64,000 bases of DNA from assembly GCA_900544965.1 (NCBI GenBank), contig UQXE01000003.1:1-64000 (forward strand). The letters run 5' to 3'. Position 1 is the stretch's first letter. Every line of letters begins with the position of its first letter. Of this stretch, positions 16,904 to 24,675 are shown one piece after another. A program made the translations under genes and the position numbers. The notes under the pieces were generated by a model. It worked only from the letters and a program-made list of their open reading frames with translations. It had not been told where the DNA came from and did not search any database. Origin of the DNA: an uncultured Eubacteriales bacterium. Its GTDB lineage: Bacteria; Bacillota; Clostridia; Christensenellales; CAG-138.

Positions 16904-17206
16904 ATGGTAGATATTACAAAGCTTCAAAACAGCGTATTTCAAAACAAGCTCAGCAAAGGCTTTAACACTACAGATATCAACACTGAATTCTGCCTGCTGT
17001 ACGGCGAGGTGGCGGAAGCCTTTGAAGCATATAAAAATGGTGAGGACGGCATAGGCGAAGAGCTTGCGGACATAGCTATCTATCTTATGGGTTTATCCCA
17101 AATGCTCGGCATAAATCTTGAGGAAGAGATACTAAAAAAGATAGCTAAAAATGAAAACCGGCGCTATGAGGTTATAAACGGGGTGCTTAAACGGATCTGT
17201 GATTGA
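16904..17206 (+). CDS. MazG-like NTP pyrophosphohydrolase
   Basis: A 100-residue all-alpha protein with the metal-binding pattern of MazG/dUTPase-like enzymes: LLYGEVAEAFEAYK (Glu pair, about residue 29), and EELADIAIYLMGL (Glu and Asp, about 49). These hydrolyse (d)NTPs to monophosphate and pyrophosphate as nucleotide-pool cleaners; small single-domain forms dimerise or tetramerise. Together with the dCMP deaminase two genes upstream, this suggests a nucleotide-related set. The transcript ends at a strong hairpin (17311-17352). Confidence 0.82.
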   Translation: MVDITKLQNSVFQNKLSKGFNTTDINTEFCLLYGEVAEAFEAYKNGEDGIGEELADIAIYLMGLSQMLGINLEEEILKKIAKNENRRYEVINGVLKRICD

Positions 17207-17310
17207 TAGGGCCGTTATGTGTTTTCATGAGTGATCCTGGCCCCATCCCAGCGTTCAGCAATAGCCGCCCGCTTTGGTTGGACCCTTGGGCGCGTTAACC
17301 CACCCTGAAA

Positions 17311-17352
17311 GACTTATCAAAGGGCGCCTGCCGCGCCCTTTGATAAGTCTTT
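17311..17352. terminator. Strong terminator between MazG-like and convergent membrane gene
   Basis: A perfect 17-base stem (GACTTATCAAAGGGCGC with its complement) and a five-base loop, followed by TTT on the plus strand. It separates convergent genes and can act both ways. Confidence 0.75.
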
Positions 17353-17456
17353 GGATATCCCCGAAGGATGCCTATGGGGATTTATTATGTGCGACCCTAA
17401 AGCGCCGGTAAAAGCTTAATAAACCGATATGGCTTTAATCACGCTTATCTATCGAC

Positions 17457-17939
17457 TTACTCAAAGTCCTCGGGGTCAGGATCGTAAAACGGATTTTCAG
17501 CGCTGCCGTCGTCCACGCCCGATTCTGTCCGCGGCTTTGCAGGGGTTTTCGCCGCCCTTTGTTCTTCGTCGCCGTCATGGCCTGGATTTGCCTTTTCTTT
17601 GTTCCTGGCTTCGTCGCTGTAGCGCGACGGCACGGGCTGGAACCGCTTTTCCGGGTCGGTGTGCTTGTAAGTAAGCGCCGGTATGGCTATCAATGGAGCG
17701 ATAATAACAGCGCCCAGCACAAATCTGAGCCACACCATATCCTCAAATATCCCCAAAAGCTCCAATGCGCTTACTCCCAGAAGCATCGCAGCGTCAATAA
17801 ACAGCAAAATCCGCACCTGCTTTACATGCAGCTTAACCTTATCCTCATAAATCCGCTCCAGCGAGTATATTTTCCCCTTGCCCTTTATAGCCAGATACAG
17901 CAGATAAACGGCAACCAAGATAAATAGCACAACGCCCAT
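17457..17939 (-). CDS. Small membrane protein with charged cytoplasmic tail
   Basis: A 160-residue protein with an N-terminal membrane span (MGVVLFILVAVYLLYLAI), two further hydrophobic segments near residues 47-64 (ILLFIDAAMLLGVSALELLG) and 73-91 (LRFVLGAVIIAPLIAIPAL), then a ~60-residue hydrophilic acidic tail ending DPDPEDFE. No family is recognised. I chose ATG 17939 because GGAGG lies seven bases upstream. It lies 64 bases downstream of cysS on the same strand and may be expressed with it. Confidence 0.65.
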   Translation of the reverse strand: MGVVLFILVAVYLLYLAIKGKGKIYSLERIYEDKVKLHVKQVRILLFIDAAMLLGVSALELLGIFEDMVWLRFVLGAVIIAPLIAIPALTYKHTDPEKRFQPVPSRYSDEARNKEKANPGHDGDEEQRAAKTPAKPRTESGVDDGSAENPFYDPDPEDFE

Positions 17940-18003
17940 TTTTACGCCTCCTTCTTCTGTAAAACTAGTGAAAACCCTTAATCGCCGACTTGACGTCTTA
18001 AGT

Positions 18004-19398
18004 TCACGCAAGCGGCTTTAACTTTGCACCCTGCGGCGAGTCCTCAACAGCAAAGCCCATGGCTTTAAGCTCGTCGCGTATCGCGTCCGCCCTAGCCCAA
18101 TCCCTTGCGCGCCTCGCGGCGGCGCGCTCGTTGAGCAGGTTGAGCGCGGCCTCCGGAAACTCGGCCCGCGTTTTTGTCTCTATCCCCAATACGCCCGCAA
18201 GCTCATCAAACAGCTCTTGCGCCCTTTTAACGGCCCCTGCGCTCCTAGGCTCGGTTACAAAGGTGTTGCAGGCCCGTATCAGCTCAAACAGCGTTCCGAT
18301 CGCGTCGGCTGTATTGAGATCGTCGTCCATGGCCCTGATAAACGCCTCGCTAAAGACATTCAGCGAATCAATAAAGGCGCCTTCGGCTTTCGTGTCCGGC
18401 GCATCCGAAACGCGCGCCTCGGCCAGCCGCTCCCTTGCCGTGCGTATTCTCGCGCAAGCGGTCTCGGCCTGTTCCATAAGCTCGCGTGAGAAGTTAATCG
18501 GGCTTCTGTAATGAGCCGAAAGCATAAACAGCCTCAATGCGTCCGGTTCGAATTCGGATACTATGTCGCGAACAGTCCTGAAGTTGCCAAGGCTCTTCGA
18601 CATCTTTTGATTATTGACGTTTATATAGCCGTTATGCATCCAGTAACGCGCAAACGGCCTTCCGGTAGCGGCTTCGCTTTGGGCTATTTCGTTTTCGTGA
18701 TGCGGAAACATAAGGTCCTGTCCGCCCGCGTGTATGTCAAAGGTCTCCCCTAAAAGCCGCATGCTCATCGCCGAGCATTCTATGTGCCAGCCAGGCCGCC
18801 CTTCGCCCCACGGCGCCTCCCAATACGGCTCCCCAGGCTTGCGCCCCTTCCACAGGGCAAAGTCCAGCGGGTCGCGCTTTTGCTCGGAGGGGTCTATGCG
18901 CGCGCCGCTCTCAAGCGACTCTATCGACTGGCCGGTCAGCCTCCCATATGAGGGATAGCTGCGGACAGAAAAGTATACGTCGCCGTTATCAGCCGCATAG
19001 GCATAGCCCATATCGATTAAGCGCTGTATCAGGCCGATGATATCGCCTATATGCTCCGTGGCATGCGGGCTGAATGTGGCGTCGCTCACGTGAAGGGCCC
19101 TCGCGTCCGTATAATATTCCGCTATATATCTGTCCGCCACAGCTTGAACCGAGCAGCCCTCCTCGGCGGCCCTGCGTATCAGTTTATCGTCTATATCCGT
19201 AAAGTTCTGAACGAAGGTCACCTTATATCCCCTGTACTCAAGATACCTCCTCAAAGTATCAAATACAATCAGCGGTCTGGCGTTTCCAACGTGTATGAAA
19301 TTGTAAACCGTCGGCCCGCATACATACATGCTGATCTCACCCTGCTTTATGGGGGTCAGTTCCTCTTTTCTGCGCGTCATGGTGTTGTATATAAGCAC
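18004..19398 (-). CDS. cysS: Cysteinyl-tRNA synthetase
   Basis: A 464-residue class I aminoacyl-tRNA synthetase that charges tRNA-Cys. The zinc-binding and ATP-site region YVCGPTVYNFIHVGNARP (HIGH variant HVGN, about residue 27), the second zinc ligands WHIECSAM and HHENEIAQSE, and the KMSKSLGN loop (about 266) are all present. Length is normal. The start is GTG 19398 with GGGAGG six bases upstream. No T-box leader is seen in the short upstream region. Confidence 0.97.
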   Translation of the reverse strand: MLIYNTMTRRKEELTPIKQGEISMYVCGPTVYNFIHVGNARPLIVFDTLRRYLEYRGYKVTFVQNFTDIDDKLIRRAAEEGCSVQAVADRYIAEYYTDARALHVSDATFSPHATEHIGDIIGLIQRLIDMGYAYAADNGDVYFSVRSYPSYGRLTGQSIESLESGARIDPSEQKRDPLDFALWKGRKPGEPYWEAPWGEGRPGWHIECSAMSMRLLGETFDIHAGGQDLMFPHHENEIAQSEAATGRPFARYWMHNGYINVNNQKMSKSLGNFRTVRDIVSEFEPDALRLFMLSAHYRSPINFSRELMEQAETACARIRTARERLAEARVSDAPDTKAEGAFIDSLNVFSEAFIRAMDDDLNTADAIGTLFELIRACNTFVTEPRSAGAVKRAQELFDELAGVLGIETKTRAEFPEAALNLLNERAAARRARDWARADAIRDELKAMGFAVEDSPQGAKLKPLA

Positions 19399-19639
19399 AA
19401 TATTCCTCCCTTAAGCATATGATCTTGCATTTAGCCTTGCATTATAATATCATAGTTCCATCAAACTTGATAACGTTTTATTTTAAGGGAAAACGGCGGC
19501 TTAACAAATAATTTTTTATTCGTGGTATTCGACATTGTTTTCAATGATGATCTGTTAAAATTAAGGTCCATTGTATTGATTAAAGTTATATATTATGATA
19601 TTGTTTATATATACTTTATAGTAATAGGAGGTAATAACT

Positions 19640-20292
19640 ATGCAAGTTCAAATGCGACGATTGTTTCTAATGGTACTGTGATAATGTTTCTATTCACAAT
19701 GCCATATGTTCTTGCCGAAGATGGAAACGCCGCGCGTTCGGTTTATCTGAACTGCTGGTGGAGCGACGTAAACGAAGTCTTTTATCACCAAAGTCAACCG
19801 GTAATGTGCTACAAATCCGCGGTAAGCGACAGCCTTCTCACAGCCGAAAGGATCAAGAACTATTGCAGGGCCGGTTTTATCCAATGGGGCAGCGCCACAG
19901 GATTTAGTATTGCTGAAACCACAAGTCCGACCTCGGCCGATATACTGATTGACGGGGTATCCAGGGCAACGGCTATCGGACGTGGCGTTTCTCTTTACGC
20001 ATATGCCGCGGTTCTTCCCGCCAATACAACATACGTAGATATAGGCGTATATAACGGAAAAAACTATACCATAAGAAAGTTCGCGGCCAGGGTTAATGTG
20101 CTTTTTATTGAAAACTCCATGAACAGCGAATCGGAATGGCGGAAGGTGGCCGTACACGAAATAGGGCATGCTTTGGGCTATACAGGCCACTTTAACGGCG
20201 GATACGTGATGACGCAATATTTTGAAGATATCCAATCCCGGCCCAGCACAAAGGAATTCAACCATCTCGGCCAGATCTATGACAGATTTTAG
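19640..20292 (+). CDS. Secreted zinc metalloprotease with frameshift in the signal peptide
   Basis: The C-terminal half holds a zincin motif, VAVHEIGHALGYTGHF, so two zinc His and the catalytic Glu are present. The third His is one residue later than the standard metzincin HExxHxxGxxH spacing. The best start is ATG 19640 with AGGAGG eight bases upstream. That frame reads MQVQMRRLFLMVL, then hits TGA at 19679. One base back, the -1 frame continues VIMFLFTMPYVLA-EDG and runs uninterrupted to 20292. Joined, the two parts make an excellent signal peptide cleaved after VLA. The reading frame is therefore broken by a one-base change, a sequencing error or frameshifting. The mature domain (~205 aa) looks intact. 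Confidence 0.65.
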
Positions 20293-20333
20293 TGAAATTG
20301 AATATTAATATAATAAGTTAGGAGGCAACCATA

Positions 20334-20933
20334 ATGAACTCAAAGGTTATTTTCAAAACATGTTGCATGCTTATCGCCATTCTCTTATTGGCTATGAGCA
20401 TATTTGGATGCACGGCCAGTCCTTCGAATTCCCCTGAAGAGGACGGCGGACAGACGAGCCAGGGTTCCGCAGTATACGGGGATAAGCAGAAAAGCCTTGA
20501 CGACCTTGTCAAAAACGCGGATCTTATCGTTTATGGCGTAGCGGGAAAGGTAATATTGGAACAGGAAGCTGGAGATACGATTGAGTTTCGTGTTGAAAAA
20601 TGTATAAAAGGCTTGGACGGGGACACGATCAGGACGGCTAACCCCAAAACCAATATAATTAACATAATGCAGATGTATTCAGTTCCGACCAGGTTTGAGG
20701 AAGGTCAACGTTACGTTCTAGCCTTAGCCACTATTGACAGCGTCCTTGACGAGGAAGCAGCAAAATTGGGCATAGTAAGGAACTGCGTCCTTGGCGCGGA
20801 AAGACAGGGTTTGTTTCAGGTAGACGATTCGGGCAGGGTAACATGGGACGAGAGTTTTGATTCAGAACTCAAAACCAAAAACCCAACCGTTGACGAGCTG
20901 CTATCCCAGTTTGAGGGTATGCTTGCGAAATAA
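20334..20933 (+). CDS. Putative lipoprotein, 199 aa
   Basis: The signal sequence (about residues 8-22) ends in the lipobox IFGC, giving a lipid anchor at about Cys26. A Ser/Asn/Pro/Glu-rich spacer follows, then a domain with VIYGVAGKVI... and FRVEKCIKGLDGDTI, where the two central Cys are far apart. The pattern DLIVYGVAGKV...EFRVEKCIKG is common in extracytoplasmic proteins of clostridia annotated as hypothetical. It starts 41 bases after the metalloprotease gene, with AGGAGG, so the two are probably co-transcribed. Function is not recognised. Confidence 0.7.
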   Translation: MNSKVIFKTCCMLIAILLLAMSIFGCTASPSNSPEEDGGQTSQGSAVYGDKQKSLDDLVKNADLIVYGVAGKVILEQEAGDTIEFRVEKCIKGLDGDTIRTANPKTNIINIMQMYSVPTRFEEGQRYVLALATIDSVLDEEAAKLGIVRNCVLGAERQGLFQVDDSGRVTWDESFDSELKTKNPTVDELLSQFEGMLAK

Positions 20934-21629
20934 TCCCTTTTTAATCTTGCCGCGCTTCAGTCTTTGATTATCCGAACACAATTCCCATTTTAAATCCCAG
21001 CCGCCGAAGCTCGGTATGGCGCAGGGCAAACGCCTAACCTGCCGCGCAGAGCTGCGCTTTTTATTAAAGAGCCGGTCTTTGCGGACTTCTACTAATCGTT
21101 ATAAGGACATTAAGGCATGATTTTACCGCAAAATCCATATGTTAACAAAAACTTTACACTTTGCCTTTTGTCTATTGCTAATGACATCGACAAGGTAAAA
21201 ATGTAATTTTTGATAAAAATCGTGTCTTTTAACCGTCAGCTTCAAATTCCGGCTTTATTATCAGTATGATGCTGAAGCCTTGACCCGCATGGTTTTCTGG
21301 CTTTGGATCGCGATGTTTATTTCGTTTTAAATACTGTTTTAGCAAATATTAGATTATTTTATATATTGTTGTAGAAAGTGCCTAATTATAGTTGTTATTT
21401 ATCTTGCAATAACCGGATCTATCCGCTATAATGATGCATGCGGTGGCGGATGCCGTAAAATACCAAATTGTACGGAGGTGGTTCTATAAGACCCGCGTAA
21501 AGATATAGAGTTCGTATATTCCAAAATCAGCAATAGCCAACCTGCACTTACGGAAGTAAGAATACTTTAAGTCAAATATAAAAACAATATTGATATCAAA
21601 AAATATCATTAACTACTTGGAGGTAAACA
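20934..21629. other. Non-coding stretch between two lipoprotein genes
   Basis: I see no gene in these ~700 bases. It contains a weak GC-rich hairpin near 21040-21062 (GCGCA...TGCGC followed by TTTTTATT), which probably ends the metalloprotease-lipoprotein transcript. AT-rich sequence before 21630 likely holds the next promoter. Confidence 0.4.
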
Positions 21630-21929
21630 ATGAAACTCAATCGTAAAACCAGAATAATCAGTCTTGTATTAGCTATGGCAGTACTGGTAGCTCTTTGCAT
21701 CACCGGCTGCGCATGCGACGACGGCCCCAGCGCAAGCCCGTCGGCAAAGCCGGCTACGCCTACTCCGATTGCTACGCCTAAGGCCACCACGCCGGCGGCA
21801 ACCCCGACGAAGGCTCCTGTAACGTCAGCAACGCCTGCAACATCAGCTACACCCGACGCTGATGCTTCGGCCACACCTGACACATCGGCCACTCCCGATG
21901 CTTCACCCACAGGCGGAGCTAACGACTAA
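21630..21929 (+). CDS. Lipoprotein consisting of a signal peptide and a Ser/Thr/Pro/Ala stalk
   Basis: The N-terminus is basic, then hydrophobic (LVLAMAVLVALCITGC), with lipobox ITGC anchoring the mature protein at about Cys28. Everything after it (~70 residues) is low-complexity: Ala, Thr, Pro and Ser in irregular repeats of the type ATPT/TSATPDA, with no folded domain. It looks like a bare cell-surface spacer, the kind usually found between a lipid anchor and a functional domain. The start has GGAGG upstream. Either the protein is simply a disordered spacer, or a following domain has been lost. Confidence 0.65.
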   Translation: MKLNRKTRIISLVLAMAVLVALCITGCACDDGPSASPSAKPATPTPIATPKATTPAATPTKAPVTSATPATSATPDADASATPDTSATPDASPTGGAND

Positions 21930-22289
21930 TAACACCCAACTGAGCATATAGGAGCCAGATATACGGCGATAATTATGACAGTTTGGCTGAGCTGATATTG
22001 ATACATGGATCTTTCCATGTTTGGAATTTGTCTGTTGATCTTAACTTAATTCGGACGATTGCGGCGTTCTGCGCGTGAGGACGATATGGTTTCAAAGCCA
22101 GTATGCCGTTAACACCGCTTGATGGTATGCTCAACGGATAATATTGAAGTAAACCCGCCCATGGGATGAGGTTTAATCGGTCCTGATGGACTCTGCTAAG
22201 CTTTTTACATCCCAAAGGACGGACTATTCTCTAGTTTGGTACATTCCTATATGGTATAAATCAAATTTTGGTTTAGCTTCAATATCCAT
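21930..22289. other. Region between the stalk lipoprotein and its terminator
   Basis: I see no convincing gene. The sequence could hold decayed coding material from a domain once attached to the stalk lipoprotein, but no match is recognised. It leads to the terminator at 22290. Confidence 0.3.
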
Positions 22290-22315
22290 CCCCCGGACGC
22301 TCCGGGGGTTTTTAT
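22290..22315 (+). terminator. Rho-independent terminator closing the plus-strand island
   Basis: An eight-base GC stem, CCCCCGGA pairing with TCCGGGGG, with a three-base loop and a run of T's (TTTTTATTTT). Confidence 0.88.
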
Positions 22316-22744
22316 TTTATGGGTAAAAACCTTATAGAGCCTAAAAGGTATACAAGCGGCGTTTGATCTGATTTAATTTATTATGCTACCCTCAGTTGAC
22401 GAGGGTAATGTTTTCTTATATCCCTTAAGTTACGAATTAACCAGATAATCCATATCATGAAATCATGGCGCCTTCTGTTCGTTGCGTACGCATCCGCCTT
22501 CAAGCCGAATCTGGCCTTGCTGGGTATGCTGAAAAGGCGCCCGCCTAACCCGTATTGGAGTCGAAACAGCCTAAATCATGAAGGAAAGTTATTCAATCGT
22601 GCGTTTACAGGCAAATTTTTCATTACTGTTTTATCATAAGCTCCGTCCATATTAAAAGGCGCGCATGACCAAAGCTATAATGCTCACCCCAAAACTGCGC
22701 TATGGCTTTCTTCATGATAGCTCATTTGCCTGCAGGATCATAGT
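22316..22744. other. Intergenic region upstream of the ABC exporter terminator
   Basis: A small hairpin (ACCCTC...GAGGGT, about 22389-22406) is the only structure seen. A 60-codon open frame at 22457-22639 has no ribosome site and is rejected. The rest is featureless. Confidence 0.35.
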
Positions 22745-22771
22745 AAAAAGGGGCGCAAGCGTGCGGCCCCT
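22745..22771 (-). terminator. Terminator of the ABC exporter operon
   Basis: On the minus strand: AGGGG, a bulged C, CGCA, loop CGCT, TGCG, CCCCT, then TTTTTA. It lies 60 bases past the stop at 22831. Confidence 0.7.
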
Positions 22772-22830
22772 CATAAATATTTTCGTATCAAAATAATAAT
22801 GCGTCCTTGCTCCTGTTCGGCCGCCCAGTA

Positions 22831-24630
22831 TCAGGCGCACCTCTCAGATCCGCTGCCATTGAGCCACTCGGACTGAGCGTCCCACATCTCGCGGTAAAGG
22901 CCGTTATTCTGCATAAGCTCATCATGCGTCCCCAGCTCCGCCAGCTCCCCTGAATCCATTACGGCAATCCTGTCGGCTATGCGGCACGATCCCAGTCTGT
23001 GGGTAACTATTATGGCGGTATTCTCTTTGGCTATCTCAGCAAACTTTTTATACACCCTGGTCTCCTCCAGCGGATCGATCGCCGCGGTAGGCTCATCCAG
23101 CACGATAAGGTCATGGTTTCTGAACAGGCCCCGCGCAATCGCAATCCTCTGCCATTGGCCTCCCGATACATCCACGCCGTCAAATTCCTTTGAAAGCATC
23201 GTATCAAGGCCTTTTGGATAGCTTTCCCCCTGTATGTCAACGTCGCCCTGCTCCGCCGCTTTCTCAATCCCTTCCGCCTTTCTCAGGTCCGCTATATGTA
23301 TATTTCGCTCAAGCGTCATCTTATATCTTCCAAAGTCCTGGAATACCGCGGAAGTATTTTTAAACATAGCGTTGGGGTCCGCTTCCCTGGAATCCACCCC
23401 GCCGATGCTTACAGCTCCTGACGTCGGCGTGTAAAGGCCCATCAGCAGCTTTACAAGCGTGGATTTCCCCGCTCCGTTTGTGCCTACGACCGCAAGCGTC
23501 TCTCCTGGGCGTATTGTCAGGCTGACGCCTCTTATGCTCTCCTTCTCACTGCCTGGATATGTAAACCTCACATCCTTCAGCTCAATCCCACGATCAACCT
23601 CGACCTTCTTATCGCCCTCCCTCTCCTGCATCTCCAGCAGCCTGATAAGGTTTACCGCGGCGCCCTTTTCCTGGAGGGCGGAACCCACGTTCTGCACGAT
23701 CATCTCCTCCATCATGCCGAAAAGCCATCCTATGCTGGCAAATACCGCGGCGAACTGGCCGGCCGCAATGTCTCCTGATAGCAGCGCAGTGACCAGCAGG
23801 TAGAGCAGAAAGCCGTAGGCGATAAGGGTGAGCGCCTTCATCAACAGCTCAATTATGCCCGATTTGCGCTCGGCGCGCCATTTCTCCTTATTCAGCAGCC
23901 CTATGCTTTCCCTGTATAGCTTTCTATAAAAGGTGAATGCTCCTAACAGCCGTGTTTCCTTGAAAAATTGCCTGTCCCCAACACATTTTTCATAGTGCTC
24001 GACGCGCCTGCGCGAAGGGGCGGATTTTTCCTCCAGCTCGGAAAACGCTTTAACCTTGACTATCTGGCCAAGGAGCACGGGAATGAATACTATTATTGGC
24101 GCAATCCCCAGTATTGGCTTAAGCGTATACAGGTATGCGCCCATCAATATAAAATAGGGCAGATAGCCGAATACCACCAACAGCAACAGTACAACAAGGA
24201 CCGAACCGTTCGTCGCGCCGACTTCAGCCTTATTTATCGCGTCCAGCATGGACGGATCCTCAAAGGCGGTCACCGGCAGCTTTTTCACCTTTTTATGGAT
24301 GTGGGGCAGTATGGAGCTTTCACACCTTCTCCACAGGTCCGGCAGCCACAGGTTAACAGCCCCATTTAGTAACGGCGTTGCGAGAACAATGGCAAGCACG
24401 CCAAGGAACCACAGGATTGGCTCTGTGTAGCTGCCGCTTCCTACAGCCATTTCAACGGATGTAAACAAATTCGCCGTTAGAATTGTCTGTCCAACCATCA
24501 AAGCCATCATCAGCAGCGTTACAAGCATTATAGAAAACGTAACCTTCTTGTTTTCCTTAAAAAGGTATGGGGTAAAGCTTTTTATAACCTTGTATACCGA
24601 TACGTTTTTTTGATCCGCGGCAGTTTTCAT
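22831..24630 (-). CDS. ABC exporter, fused membrane and ATPase domains (subunit 2)
   Basis: A 599-residue type IV ABC exporter half. The membrane domain has about six spans (residues 30-315); the C-terminal ATPase shows Walker A GTNGAGKST (about 377), the signature VSGGQWQRIAIARGL (about 485) and Walker B LIVLDEPTAAID (about 508). Half-transporters pair as dimers, most likely here with the product of the adjacent 24676-26475 gene, which has the same architecture and length. Substrate is unknown; such pairs export peptides, lipids or drugs. It starts 45 bases after the partner gene, with an AGGTAA ribosome site, and ends at the terminator at 22745. Confidence 0.92.
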   Translation of the reverse strand: MKTAADQKNVSVYKVIKSFTPYLFKENKKVTFSIMLVTLLMMALMVGQTILTANLFTSVEMAVGSGSYTEPILWFLGVLAIVLATPLLNGAVNLWLPDLWRRCESSILPHIHKKVKKLPVTAFEDPSMLDAINKAEVGATNGSVLVVLLLLVVFGYLPYFILMGAYLYTLKPILGIAPIIVFIPVLLGQIVKVKAFSELEEKSAPSRRRVEHYEKCVGDRQFFKETRLLGAFTFYRKLYRESIGLLNKEKWRAERKSGIIELLMKALTLIAYGFLLYLLVTALLSGDIAAGQFAAVFASIGWLFGMMEEMIVQNVGSALQEKGAAVNLIRLLEMQEREGDKKVEVDRGIELKDVRFTYPGSEKESIRGVSLTIRPGETLAVVGTNGAGKSTLVKLLMGLYTPTSGAVSIGGVDSREADPNAMFKNTSAVFQDFGRYKMTLERNIHIADLRKAEGIEKAAEQGDVDIQGESYPKGLDTMLSKEFDGVDVSGGQWQRIAIARGLFRNHDLIVLDEPTAAIDPLEETRVYKKFAEIAKENTAIIVTHRLGSCRIADRIAVMDSGELAELGTHDELMQNNGLYREMWDAQSEWLNGSGSERCA

Positions 24631-24675
24631 ATATTACCTCCACAAACATTCATATGGATTGTTAAGTACGAAGAA

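Noticed and set aside
19399..19520. T-box leader for cysS
   Set aside because: The space between cysS and the divergent island is too short and lacks T-box sequence or specifier-loop features.
22457..22639. 60-codon plus-strand ORF
   Set aside because: No ribosome site, no recognisable domain, and composition is like the surrounding non-coding sequence.
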